Notes: generated by a model not told the origin, from the letters alone. DNA of 64,000 nucleotides from Papio anubis (GCF_008728515.1 NC_044979.1:172766037-172830036); one strand, 5' to 3'; numbered from the stretch's first letter, positions 1 to 9,790 are shown. Numbers and translations: made by a program.

Positions 1-173
1 TTTTTAGCTTGATGTAATCCCATCTGTCCATTTTTGCTTGGGTTGCCTGTCCTTTTAAGGTATTGCTCAAGAAATCTTTGCCCAGACCAATGTCCTGGAG
101 GGTTTCCCCAATGTTTCTTTTAGTAGCTTCATAGTTTCAGATCTTATTAAGACCTTAGTCCATTTTGATTGTC
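1..173 (-). mobile_element. L1 ORF2 fragment, antisense
   Basis: The stretch reads as the antisense of an L1 ORF2 segment, with the familiar run around CTTGGGTTGCCTGTCC and CTTTGCCCAGACCAATGTCC. Similarity fades after about 173. The left end is cut by the window edge. Confidence 0.75.
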
Positions 174-1535
174 ATTCCCATGTTATTCTGTCTTTTCCTG
201 ACAATTAGACTTGACATTCCGTTATCCCATCATAATCTCACTTTCGTTAGTTACTCTTTTTGTAATTCTGCTTGTAAGAAATTTTCTAAAATTTAAATAT
301 TAAAATTAGGATTTTTTACAAGGCTATGGGTGACAAGAGTTGTTGCTATAACAGAAACTGAAGCACACATTTCTAAACAACTCATGTCAAAAAAAAATGG
401 AAATTAAAAGATTTTAAGTTGTACAATAATAGAAAACACTACCAATCAAATCTTGTGGGACACAATTTTCAGACATGGCAGTGGAGCATTATCTCAGGGT
501 CCTCTGACATTCCCACAGTGCATGAGGTTACTAAACCATGAAACCTCATCAGGGTCCTTTGGAGCAGTGTCTTCTCCTAGAATCTAGGTGAAGTGATCCT
601 ACTTCCAGTCTCCTCTCCAGCAGGACGTGGGGAGGGTTACAAGGGTTTGCTTTACAATAATTCACTCACCTATTAAAAACAAAAAAAACTTAAGGTACGA
701 AGTACTACTTTAGAGTAGAACTTGGTGCGAAATGTCTGCATTTTTAAAAAGGAGGCTACAATTCAATATACTAAACAGCCAACTTACAAAGTTAAAAAAA
801 AACAAAAACAAAAACAAAACAGAATAAACCTTAAGAAAACAAATATTTTGGAAAGACGGTCAACCTAAGTCACATTAAAAAACTGCTGTTGCTGCCAGAT
901 TAGATGAGGATGAACAACTGTAAATACCTGGTCAATCAAGTGAAAGAAACAGTCTACAGGACTCAGATTGCATCCTAAACGTCTGCAAGTTCTTGTTCAC
1001 TAGGTTTACATTGCCTATTCCTCATGACTGAGACCAGCAGTGCATGGTGGGCACTTAGTTTAATACTTAATTTTCAAACTAGATTCTAATGCTTAGTTTT
1101 CAAAACTAGGTTCAATGAAGTTCCAGAAGGGCCCCTAGCTTCTCACTTTTCCCCCTAGATGACTATACCCTACTTTATGCTCCTTTATACACCACAGATG
1201 TTCTTATTTGAGCACTTGATCATCTTTTTAATCATCTCTCATTTTATATATTTGCCTTTCTCTACTAACCTGTAACCCTCATGAGATCAACAGACATTGG
1301 TTGAATGAAGTTGATTAAATAATATAAAAAAGAATGGGACTAATGAAAATGTTAATATGAAAAGGTATCCAAGATAAAGGTACATTATTAAGCAAAAGAA
1401 CAAGTTGCGTGTGTGTGCACACGTGTGTCTGGAACAGTACACAAATCATCAGTGAATACATCCAAGGGCAGCACAGGGGGTCAGGAAGAGTAGGAGACTT
1501 GACTTTTCATTTTACCTTCTTCTGCAGCATGTTAC
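174..1535. other. Intronic DNA, no assigned element
   Basis: No ORF or recognised repeat was found. It contains A-rich runs (about 665-690 and 790-835) and short GT tracts with a palindromic GTGTGTGCACAC core near 1412. About 1155-1320 looks vaguely L2-like but was not assigned. Read on the minus strand, 650-1000 resembles a T-rich 3' UTR, but no parent gene was recognised. Confidence 0.4.
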
Positions 1536-1837
1536 TTTTTTTTTTTTTTTTTTTTCCTGAGACAGAGTCATGCTCTGTTGCCCAGGCTGGAGTGCAGTGG
1601 TGTGATCTTGGCTTACTGCAACCTCCGCCTCCCGGGTTCAAGTGATTCTCATACCTCAGCCTCCCAAGTAGCTGGGATTACAGGCGTGCACCACACCCAG
1701 TTACTTTTTCTGTTTTTAGTAGAGATAGGGTTTCGCCATGTTGGCCAGGCTGGTCTCGAACTCCTGGGCTCAAGTGATCTGCCTACCTGAGCCTCCCAAA
1801 GTACTGCAATTACAGGCACAAGCCACCACACCCAGCC
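1536..1837 (-). mobile_element. AluS-type element
   Basis: Poly(T) head, both Alu arms and a CACCACACCCAGCC 5' end are present. Flanking ATGTTACTTTT and ATATTACGTTTT look like a diverged TSD. Confidence 0.95.
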
Positions 1838-2214
1838 GGGATATTACGTTTTTAACATGTCATGTATTACGTTTATATATTTTTTAAATGCTTCAACTGT
1901 AATTTTTTTTAAATCATTTTGTCAATATTTTTTCTTAAAAAAAAAAAAAGGTCAATTTTAAATCTAAGTATAACTTAGGTTTCTCTGGTGTCCATAGAAT
2001 CAAGCCATTTTCAAATGCTTCCACAACAAAGATACCGAAAAGCACAATAACAGAATCAGCATATCTTCAAAGTAGAAGTCGTACCAGTCTCTTTTTATTG
2101 AAATATCTCAATGTTATTCACAGCACTACTAGGAAATGAATAACATTTCTATATTACAAATTCCTCCATTTTGCATAAAAATGGCCACTCCTAGGGAGGC
2201 AGAATAATGGTGTT
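1838..2214. other. AT-rich intronic DNA
   Basis: Runs of T and A (about 1895-1955) and otherwise unremarkable sequence. No feature was recognised. Confidence 0.4.
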
Positions 2215-2400
2215 TGATGGACATGCTTTGAACTGGAACTGATCTGAGTTGGAATCCAGACTCGGTCATTAGTCGGGTGAAGTTCTTCAACTTGTCTAGT
2301 TGGGTTATGAAATTCTTCAACTTGTCTAAGCCTCCATTTCCTCATCAGAAAAATGAGAGTGGTACTGCCTGGCTGTCAAACCCTACCCCAGAACCTCTGC
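2215..2400 (+). mobile_element. MIR SINE with an internal 30-bp duplication
   Basis: The order 'GGAATCCAGACTC ... CTTGTCTAAGCCTCCATTTCC ... AAAATGAGAGTGG' follows the MIR core and tail. The segment TTCTTCAACTTGTCTA occurs twice, at 2283 and 2313, so a 30-bp unit was duplicated after insertion. Confidence 0.7.
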
Positions 2401-3429
2401 TGGAACATAAGCTTGCCTTATGTGCTTACACTGACAAACACGTTTCACTTGAAAGACAATCACTCATGACCTCAAGCCTGGGATAGTACTGCTTAGAATC
2501 AGGCTAAAGTAGGTGGCAGCCACCTCAAGCAACCCAGAATTGTAGGCGTGGTGCTCTGGCAGGCCCATAGGTAAGTCAAATCTTTGGTAACTGAATCTTT
2601 ACTGTCACTGTTGAGATGTACGGAGAAAAGAGAAAATGTGTATGCTATCAGCTCCATTGCAGCCAGCTAAGGGTGAGGAGGGTAGGAGAGAAGGGCCGCT
2701 TCTCCCACAACCACAGTGCAAACTAGAAGTGACATATGCACTGCCTGCGGTCAGTGAGGCCTCCTGGAGGACCAGACCGCAAGGGTCCTGCTACGTGGGG
2801 CTTGGAAAGCAGCCATGACAGTGCTGGCTGCCTACTCCACCTACCCTGAGTCACAGATCATGGAGTCTAGCACATGAATCATGGGCACTCATGTCAGAGA
2901 TTTTTGTCAACTGATTAATTAGTTTAATAACTTTCTCTTTTCTGTCGCCTTTTAAAAAAATATAGCAATGTTTTTCTTTTATATTCACCATATAATGTTT
3001 CCTTTAAAATGCATGTAAGTGTAAAAAGTGACTGAAGGTTGAGAGAAGCTGCCTTCAGCCATCAATTGCAGATTCTGTTCCTGATACTAGCATCAGGAGA
3101 TGTAGTCTAGAGGGACAGAGCTGACTCAGTCTTCAACTCTGCGACCCGCAGGAAGTGGTCCTGGCTGTGGATGACTTCTGCTGGGGCAACTTTATCATTC
3201 CACTGCTTGCCTCTTTTCTAATATACTTTTCATTACTTGTATCATATTTAAAACCACAGAAGATATCTCAGCATCCCAGCTGGAGTAACATTTCTGAAAA
3301 GAATGTGCTAACTTGTTAATGAAATAATGAATACTAAAGTTAAATGCATAGAGTCTCCTGTCACTGCCCTCCCATTGTTATTTTGAAACATTTCCAAGCT
3401 CCAGAAAAGTTATGAAACTATAAAGTAGT
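2401..3429. other. Unique intronic DNA
   Basis: About 1 kb without a recognised repeat. Short ORFs here (for example 2636-2818 plus) have no visible domain and no splice context. Confidence 0.4.
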
Positions 3430-4078
3430 GGAAAAATTTGAACCGTCATACAGTGCCGGTAGACTGTGAAGTGGTACAAGACACTTTGGAAAATAATTTG
3501 GCAGCTCTTCAAAAAGTTAAAGTAGCTCAGCAAAATCCACTCCTAGGTATACACCCAAGAGAAATAAAAATATCCTCTCACATAAAAACTTGTACTACAA
3601 TGTTCATAACATTATTAATAGTGAAAAGGTAGAAATAACTCCAATGTCCATCAAGAGATGAGTGGTTAAACAAAATATGATCTATCCATACAATGGAATA
3701 TTATTCAACCATAAAAAGGAATGAGGAACTGACACATGCTATGACAAGCATGAACACCGAACATTACTTGAAGTAAAAGAAGCCTGTCAGTCAAAAGGGT
3801 CACAAACTGTACGATTCCATTTATATGAAATGTCAAGAACAGGCAACTCCAGAGACAAAGTCGATTTGTCACTGCCAGGGGTCAGGAGGGAGAGGGAATG
3901 AGGAGTGACAGCTAATGGGTTCAGGGTTTCTTTTTGGGGTGAAAATGTTCTAGAATTAGATCGTGGTGATGGATGCGCAACTCTGCAAATACACTAAAAA
4001 ACTACTGAATTGTATACTTTCAAAGGGTACATTTTGTATTTTAAATTATCTCTATAAAGCTGTTATTTTTTAAAAAGA
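3430..4078 (+). mobile_element. L1M (L1MA/MB-like) 3' end, sense
   Basis: It covers the ORF2 C-terminal region (the TATACCCAAGAGAAATA and TGGAATATTATTCAACCATA landmarks) and the 3' UTR with 'GTGGTGATGGATGCGCAACTCTG' type sequence, ending in an A-rich tail. It is 5' truncated and abuts an opposite L1 tail to tail. Confidence 0.85.
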
Positions 4079-5075
4079 ATACAAAGACCCATGTAGCTTT
4101 TAACCTCATTCAGCAATTGTTAGTATTTTGCCCCATTCACTTTCTCTTTTTCTCCTATACACACATGTGCATAAACATATGTGCACAGTCTATGGCTGGA
4201 CACTTTGACCCTAAACACTTCAGCATGTGAAGTATTCTCCTATATAACCAAAATATTACGCTGGAGAAATTCAACACCAATACACAACAATTATAGTCCA
4301 TATTCGGATTTATATTTCATCAGAAATGAAGCATTCTATTTGGTTCTCATGTCCCTTTAGTCTTTTAGTCTAGAAAAATTATCTCGCCTTTATTTTTTGA
4401 CATTGATATCTCTGAAAAAACCACGCTACTTGTTTCACAGAATGTCCCTCAATTTGGATATGCCTGATTGTTTCCTTATGAACTGACATGGATTAAACAT
4501 TTTTGGCGGGAATACTACATAGCTGAGTTGTGACCTTTTTGGTGCATCATGCCAAGGGGTACCGAATGTCAGTCGTCTCATTAGTTGTGATGGTAAAGTG
4601 GTGTTCATTGTTGTGCTTGGCTAGAGTGTGACTACCAGATCTCTCCATTATAAAGGTAGCTTTTTCCCTTTTGATTTTTTGAGAGGGGGTCTTACTCTGT
4701 GGCCCAGGCTGGAGTGCAGTGGTGCAATCTCGGCTCACTGCAGCCTCTGCCTGCCGGGTTCCAGCGATTTTTCTGCCTCAGTTGCCGGGGTAGCTGGGAT
4801 TACAGGCGTCCGCCACCACGCCCGGCTAATTTTTGTATTTTTAGTAAAGACAGGGTTTCACCATGTTGGCCAGGCTGGTTTCGAACTCCTGATCTCAGGT
4901 GATCTGCCCGCCTCGGCCTCCCAAAGTGCTGGGAATACAGGCGTGAGCCACCGCGCCAGGCCAGTTTTTTCCCTTTGTAATTAACCATCAAAGGGATGAC
5001 CATTTGAGCTTGTGTAAATACCAGGCTTCCCCAGTTCTTTTGCCCAAAAGTTTCAGCATCCATCCAAGACCTTTG
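4079..5075 (-). mobile_element. L1M 3' UTR, antisense, split by an Alu
   Basis: Matches the old L1M 3' UTR in reverse: 'CATGTCCCTTTAGTC', 'AGAATGTCCCTCAATTTGG' and 'TTTTTGGCGGGAATACTACA' occur in the expected order. It resumes after the Alu with 'CCCTTTGTAATTAACC' and 'TTTCAGCATCCATC'. Confidence 0.7.
4675..4962 (-). mobile_element. AluS-type element inside L1M
   Basis: Full-length antisense Alu. Flanks TTTTTCCCTTTTGATT and TTTTTTCCCTTTGTAATT form a diverged TSD, so the host L1 reads through once the Alu is removed. Confidence 0.95.
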
Positions 5076-5284
5076 TCTGGTACTCTGTCCCTTCTGAGAT
5101 TACTTTGCATTAATATGCCCAACCACTGCTATCAATTTTATTCCGAAGAGTGTTGGGGCTGTGATTTCAACCCTAGCTGCACATGTATCATGGGTATCGC
5201 CGAGAGTGGAACCCGAGCAACCATATTTTAAAATTCCTCAGGGTGACTGATTCTGATGTCGAGTAAGGGTTGAGATTCCCCGAG

Positions 5285-5395
5285 TCATAGGAACCTTACA
5301 ACACCCTCATTTGCAAATAAGGACACTGAGGCCCAAGGAGATGAAATGACTGGCCAATGTCACAAAATCTGTTAATGGCAGAGTCAATATTTTAT
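5285..5395 (+). mobile_element. MIR SINE fragment
   Basis: Contains the MIR-like run 'CACTGAGGCCCAAGGAGATGAAATGACTGGCCAATGTCAC', the conserved core of the family. Both ends are lost. Confidence 0.65.
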
Positions 5396-5798
5396 TTTTT
5401 TATACTTGCATTTTAATAGTCAATCCTTTATCTCAGTCGAAGAATAAAACCAGAAAAAGGAGTAACTTTCGTAGTATGTTAAAAGTGACTGTCACGTAAT
5501 ATATGCTGCCGCCAGACATACCATTACTGCTTCCAAGGTTAGTTTTAGCTTTCGTTCACTGGACCTTTGCGGGCACCTTAGGAGAGAGGGAAAGGGGAGT
5601 CTGGTCGTCAACTCCTCTGCCCTCAGCGCTCACTGCGGGAGCTCAAGCCTGAGGGCCCAATGCCCACCGCCGGGTGTTCAAGGGGCCAGATGGGAAGAGC
5701 TGCAGCCCCGGAGCCGGGCGCTTGCCCTGCACGTCCCGCAGATGCTGCGCGGCGCCTCCCGCGGGGCCCCTCGCAGGGCAGGCCAGGCTCGCGCGGGA

Positions 5799-5871
5799 AG
5801 CACCTGGCGGGGACGCACCTGGCGGGAACGCACCCACCTGGCGGAGACGCACCTGGTGGGACAGCCCTGCC
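5799..5871. repeat. GC-rich ~15-bp minisatellite, four copies, in the CpG island
   Basis: Four successive units follow the pattern ACGCACCTGGCGGGR, the third with a 4-bp insertion. Each unit carries CACCTG, an E2-box (CAGGTG on the VPS26C sense strand), followed by GGCGG or GGTGG. The array lies about 90-165 bp inside VPS26C intron 1. Confidence 0.85.
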
Positions 5872-5957
5872 CCGCCTAGGGACGCGGGACGTGTGCAGGG
5901 CGATGGAGACAGCGGAACCTGCAGACCCGACCAACCCCACCTCCACCCCAAGCCCCC

Positions 5958-5963
5958 ACTTAC
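5958..5963 (-). other. VPS26C: Splice donor of VPS26C exon 1
   Basis: On the minus strand the exon ends GCCGGG followed by GTAAGT, a near-ideal U1 donor. The exon ends on a complete Gly codon, so the intron is phase 0. Confidence 0.85.
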
Positions 5964-6020
5964 CCCGGCGTGATAAACTTTATTCGCTCTTTTAATCTTG
6001 ATGTCCACGGCCGTTCCCAT
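5964..6020 (-). CDS. VPS26C: VPS26C first coding exon (Retriever complex subunit, N-terminus)
   Basis: VPS26C (formerly DSCR3) is the arrestin-fold subunit of Retriever. With VPS35L and VPS29, Retriever recycles SNX17 cargoes such as integrins from endosomes to the cell surface, working with the CCC and WASH complexes. This exon encodes 19 residues, MGTAVDIKIKRANKVYHAG, then meets a GTAAGT donor. The segment matches my recollection of the human protein N-terminus except Val instead of Leu at position 5. The family is about 300 residues, so this is only the first beta-strand region; the rest lies beyond the left edge. The ATG at 6020-6018 is chosen because the family starts here. An in-frame TTG two codons upstream is not expected to initiate. 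The open frame continues past the donor to about 5643, but that is intron read-through. The context (CpG island, 5' UTR with an ETS site) supports a live first exon rather than a pseudogene. Confidence 0.9.
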
Positions 6021-6044
6021 CTCCAATTCTCCACAGCAGCCGCC

Positions 6045-6052
6045 ACTTCCGG
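6045..6052 (-). promoter_or_regulatory. ETS/GABPA-type site ACTTCCGG (CCGGAAGT on minus)
   Basis: A perfect ETS-family consensus lies 25 bp upstream of the VPS26C ATG, in the presumed 5' UTR or start region. Looser copies occur at 6204-6210 (CTTCCGG) and 6317-6323 (CCGGAAA). Such sites near start sites are typical of TATA-less promoters; binding is inferred. Confidence 0.6.
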
Positions 6053-6102
6053 CTGCGCGTGACCCCAGGGAAACAAGGGGCGCCTCGCCCCTTCGTTCTG
6101 GG

Positions 6103-6111
6103 CCCCGCCCC
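6103..6111. promoter_or_regulatory. GC box (SP1-type) CCCCGCCCC
   Basis: Consensus SP/KLF GC box about 85 bp upstream of the VPS26C ATG. Confidence 0.55.
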
Positions 6112-6134
6112 TTTCCCTCTCAGCCGGCAGCAGC

Positions 6135-6143
6135 TCACGTGAC
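6135..6143. promoter_or_regulatory. CACGTG E-box, CLEAR-like (TCACGTGAC)
   Basis: TCACGTGAC agrees with nine of ten bases of the GTCACGTGAC element used by TFEB, TFE3 and MITF on lysosomal and endosomal genes. It also fits USF1/2. It lies about 115 bp upstream of the ATG. A TFEB link is inference from the motif and the gene's endosomal role. Confidence 0.55.
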
Positions 6144-6255
6144 CTCGCACCTACGTCGCACACACTTCCTAGCTCCGAGAGGCGAACGCCCCACGCCTTC
6201 CTCCTTCCGGCACAGGAGTGGGCCTTAGTGCGGGGAGAAGAGCTGTCACCCTTCA

Positions 6256-6265
6256 CCCCGCCCCC
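6256..6265. promoter_or_regulatory. GC box (CCCCGCCCCC)
   Basis: Second SP/KLF-type box in the island, about 240 bp upstream of the ATG. Confidence 0.5.
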
Positions 6266-6392
6266 TCCGGGCGTGAAAGGCGGGACCAAACTAGCTCCAC
6301 CCGGGATAGTCTTACGCCGGAAATGCTCCTTTTCTTTCTGGGTTAGCGGAGGGAGGGAAGAACTCTCGGCTCTCCCGGCGTGCCCCGCGGCC

Positions 6393-6400
6393 GGGGGCGG
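6393..6400. promoter_or_regulatory. GC box (GGGGGCGG)
   Basis: Third GC box, in plus orientation. It follows a pyrimidine-rich stretch (6325-6340) that could serve as a plus-strand initiator. Confidence 0.45.
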
Positions 6401-6960
6401 GACCGAGGCCGTCTGTCGGACGCAGCCTGCGCAGGAAGCATGATGCTCCCGTCAGGCTGTGCGGCGCAGAGGGGTAGCAGTATGGAGTTGTCTTTCTGGA
6501 GGTTATAACTTGGGAATGCCTGTCCTCCTCAAATGTCCTTAATCTCCTCAACTGTAGCCCTCTACCGCTTTCTCCCTGGGGTTCTGAAGAGCCGGCGCCC
6601 CCTTGTCTGTCCGTGGCCAGGCGCCGTTCCCTGCCCTTCCCTCGGGAACGGTTCCGGTCACCTTCAGGGGTGCAGCCCCTGCGCGCTCGTCCTGCAAAGC
6701 GCTGATCGGCTGGCGGCTCGGCTGCCCAGCGTCCCAGCGCCAGCCGGGCCTAGGGCCAAGGTATCGGGAAGCGCCAGGTGACCTCGCTCCGCTCGGAGCC
6801 GCGGCGTTGGGTCACCCGCCGGGCGGGCTCCTCGGGCCGCGAGGGATTGTGGGTGTTCCCCAGGCGCGTGTCCTGGAACCGGGTATTAAATATTCAGATC
6901 CGTGCGCCCCGCGCTAAAGGGTGGAAAGGCACGGCCCGCAGGCTCTGGCGCTTGGCGGTT

Positions 6961-7744
6961 GATTGCAAATGAAAGACTGGAAGCTGAAGTGAATCTCCCT
7001 ATTCTTAACTCCCAGCAACAGCTGACCCCAGATATAGTTTGTGGGAGTGGGGGGCGTTACTGCAGGGCAGGGCAGTGCACTGTTAACATACTTCGTTTAC
7101 TGAGTTAAAATCTCTTGTAAATGTTGTAAATGAGGATTTTGCCAGTAAGCAGAAGGTCAGATTTCATTTTGGCAAGTGATTTAATTAATGCGGTGAAAAG
7201 TGTTTTTGTTTAAATTCTTTGCTTTTTGTTTATTTGATTCTGATAATTGTTCTTAAAAGTGCATTACTGGGCGCCTGTGGTCCCAGCTCCTTGGGAGGCT
7301 GAGGCGTTAAAAAAAAAAAAAAAAGTGCATTACTTTTGGGATGACATCAGAAATTATCTGTAACACGATTGCAAGAATTAGTATCATGAATGCCTCCCTC
7401 TTGAGAATATAAAATGTTTTACAGGCCAGCAGTGATGGTACTGCGGCTACAACTGCTTTTGAAGGTTAATAAATGGTATTTTCAAATATTCAGGTCTTGG
7501 TTTGCAGCTCCTCTCTGCCCTCAGGGCTTTGGTCTCTGCCTTGAATGTTTTCCTGGCAACTCAGACTCAGCGATTTTAGAACAATTCATTAGGGACTTGA
7601 AAATCACAGTCTAGTCTATTAGAATTCAAGAAGTGGATCCCTTTCCGCTAGACTCGCCCATCATTTCCAAATGGTAAAAAATCAATCTCAGTAGACACTG
7701 CAGAGAAACAGAAAAAGAAACACATGTATCCACATTGTATACTT
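6961..7744. other. Unique DNA flanking the CpG island, with a tiny Alu scrap
   Basis: Apart from the 7255-7333 insertion listed next, no repeat or gene was recognised. GC content drops back to background immediately after 6965. Confidence 0.4.
7255..7333 (+). mobile_element. Minimal Alu fragment with perfect 13-bp TSDs
   Basis: AAAAGTGCATTAC occurs at 7255-7267 and 7321-7333. Between them lie 41 bases from the Alu right arm (7268-7308, GCGCCTGTGGTCCCAGCT onward) and an A tract. The insert lacks both the Alu 5' end and everything after the first GGAGGCTGAGGC. Confidence 0.9.
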
Positions 7745-8044
7745 GTTTTTTGTTTTGTTTTGTTTTTGAGACGGAGTCTCGCTCTGTCGCCCAGGCTGGA
7801 GTGCAGTGGCACTATCTCAGCTCACTGCAACCTCCGCCTCCCGGGTTCAAGCGATTCTCCTGTCTCAGCCTCCCGAGCAGCTGGGACTACAGGCACGCGC
7901 CACCATTCCCAGCTTATTTGTGTATTAGTAGGGATGGGGTTTCACCATGTTGGCCAGGCTGGTCTCGAACTCCTGACCTCGTGATCTGCCTGTCTCGGCC
8001 TCCTAAAGTGCTGGGATTACAGGGGTGAGCCACCGCGCCCAGCC
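7745..8044 (-). mobile_element. AluS-type element
   Basis: Full-length antisense Alu with a TTTTG-rich tail and both arms, ending CACCGCGCCCAGCC. Confidence 0.95.
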
Positions 8045-9319
8045 TCCAGTTGCTATCCTTTTAAATCTTTTCCATCCCTCACACTTTAGATGATACCTTA
8101 ACTTTCTGGTCCATTTGAGTTACCAAAAATCAGACCTTGTTAAAGTGTCGATTTCATGTCTCAAGTGGGACCCTAAATCCCTTAGTGTGAGTGGGAAGGT
8201 GCAAAGCGTGGTTTTGGCACGCCGACACTTCTGAGCGTCTCTCTTCAAGGCCTGGCTTCTGTGTTGAGACAAGGAAGAGGAGAGAAAATGAGACAAATAT
8301 GTCTTAACTGGCCACTGCTGAATTTTCTTAGTTGATTCCTGCTTCTCTGGGTAACTGTCTCGTTTAAAATTCCTTTCGCGGGGTACACATGGGGAGTTCG
8401 GGTGGAGCCTTCTCCCTGCCACACAGTTCCATGGGAGATCTGTCCCCAACTTGATCTTTTCCATCACCCCCCTGTCAGCACCCAGCAGTACACTCAGACT
8501 CTCAGGCAAGATCGCTCAGGACCATTTATCTTCGGCACAGGAAGGATTTGACCCAGGAGAAATACACATCTTTGCCACAAAAAAGGGCTGGACTGAAGAC
8601 CACCCCATGGCTGCTCCTCTCTCCCCAGCTATCCCTCTTCAATTTTCTTGTTCCCTCTTGCAATACAGACAGAGATAAATCAGCAAGAGTGCTGGAGGAA
8701 CAGATCTGCAGGCAAATAGAATACCAGACTCCCCTTCCAGTAGGCCCCCTGATACCTAGGAGAGATTGTCCTGTGTCCTTCCCAGCTACATCACTTCACA
8801 CCAGAAACATTGTCCTCCACAATACTGTCTCCTTTCATTCCTTCCCCCGCCTTCCTGTATAGATTGAGGAGAGGACTGGGGAAGTATTTGGTGGAAGAGG
8901 GGGCCAGATCTGCAGCTTTTTCTTAAGCCCTGGGGGAAGTGGCCCTAATTATAGGCATCTTTCATTAGGAGATGGAGTGCCATGCCTGTAGTTTTCCATT
9001 GTGAGCCTAGTGCCAATTCTAGGACAACAGCAGAGGTCCCACTAAACATCCTTAAGTGGGTGCTAAGATTCTCTGCCCAGACCCTTCCTTCAGGACTGAA
9101 GGACATGTTCCCTGAGCTGCTAGGAGAATTGATCTCAACAGCGTTCAGCTAAGTCTCTCTTCAAAGCTTTCCTTTAATGAAGAAAACTGCCTTGCCTAAG
9201 GTCATTCCCCCTTCTTGGGGGCAGTCCACACCTGACGATTAATCCATTTAGGATATACAGGCCTCTCCCTTGTCCCAGTTTAGGACAACTCTGAAGGACC
9301 ATTCCATATCCAAAACTCC
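8045..9319. other. Unique DNA, 1.3 kb
   Basis: Longest repeat-poor stretch near the promoter. ORFs up to 129 codons (8120-8509, minus) show no recognisable domain, signal peptide or compositional signature. It could hold a promoter-proximal enhancer or an unrecognised ancient LTR; nothing in the sequence decides this. Confidence 0.4.
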
Positions 9320-9790
9320 TAGTATTAGTTAAATACTGATGTGTAGCAAATTAGCCCAATCTGTAGTAGTTTTAAGTAACAAACGTCTCATGTCTGCGAG
9401 TTGGGAACTCAGGAGCTAAGCTTCCCTGGGTGTTTCTGGCTCAAGGTGTCAGGTTCTTGCAGTCCTCTGAAGACCTGTTGTGGGCTGGAATATCCACTTC
9501 CAAGATGGCTCCCTCACGTGACTGAGGTTGGGAGCACTCACTTCCACTCCACAGGTTGCTTGAGAAGCCTCACAATATGGCAGATAGCTTCTCCCAGACC
9601 AGTCAATCAAGAGAGAGTGCAATTAGGGAGCTGCAATGCCCTATGTGGCCAAGTATCTGAAGCACATCTACTGTTCTTCTCTCCATTAGAAGACAGTCAC
9701 TAAATCCAACCTACACTTGGGAAGGGGAATTTAGCTCTACCTTTGGAAGGCAGGGTCAAAGAATTTGAGGACGTATTTTAAACCACTACA
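9320..9790 (-). mobile_element. MLT1-type (MaLR) LTR, antisense, diverged
   Basis: The order 'TGTGTAGCAAATTAGCCC', 'GGAACTCAGGAGC', 'TTCTGGCTCAAGGTGTC', 'CCAAGATGGCTCCCTCACGTG' and 'GAAGGGGAATTTAGCTCTACC' resembles MLT1 LTRs read in reverse. Confidence 0.5.

Larger units (their letters stand above)
1..5963 (-). other. VPS26C: VPS26C intron 1 (5' part, continues off the left edge)
   Basis: The splice donor of VPS26C coding exon 1 lies at 5963-5958 on the minus strand, so everything to the left is intron 1 until an acceptor appears. I searched for a following exon encoding the expected continuation after His-Ala-Gly and saw none. The intron holds L1, Alu and MIR fragments, listed separately, and its first ~350 bp belong to the CpG island. 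Confidence 0.8.
5620..6960. promoter_or_regulatory. VPS26C: CpG-island promoter of VPS26C, possibly bidirectional
   Basis: GC content and CpG density rise sharply here compared with both sides, and the VPS26C start codon lies inside. The island has two dense parts: about 5640-6460 around the exon, and about 6570-6960 upstream of it. No TATA box is seen at a sensible distance from the ATG. ETS, GC-box and E-box motifs, listed separately, cluster between 6045 and 6400, as in broad TATA-less housekeeping promoters. The upstream part extends over 900 bp beyond the exon, which would fit a divergent non-coding transcript on the plus strand, but no spliced exon chain could be shown. Confidence 0.85.

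Noticed and set aside
4628..4984. 118-codon ORF and many similar ORFs with PRLECSG or QAGVQW-type motifs
   Set aside because: These motifs are antisense Alu translated by chance. They occur at nearly every Alu in the window.
5799..5871. Regularly spaced repeats considered as CRISPR
   Set aside because: Contiguous 15-bp units without spacers in a vertebrate CpG island; a minisatellite.
5643..6026. 127-codon minus ORF over the VPS26C exon
   Set aside because: Beyond 5964 it reads through a strong GTAAGT donor into intron 1. Only 57 bp are coding. Its listed start is a TTG two codons before the real ATG.
6603..6917. 104-codon plus ORF in the CpG island as a new gene
   Set aside because: High GC removes stop codons and opens frames by chance. 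No domain or homologue was recognised.
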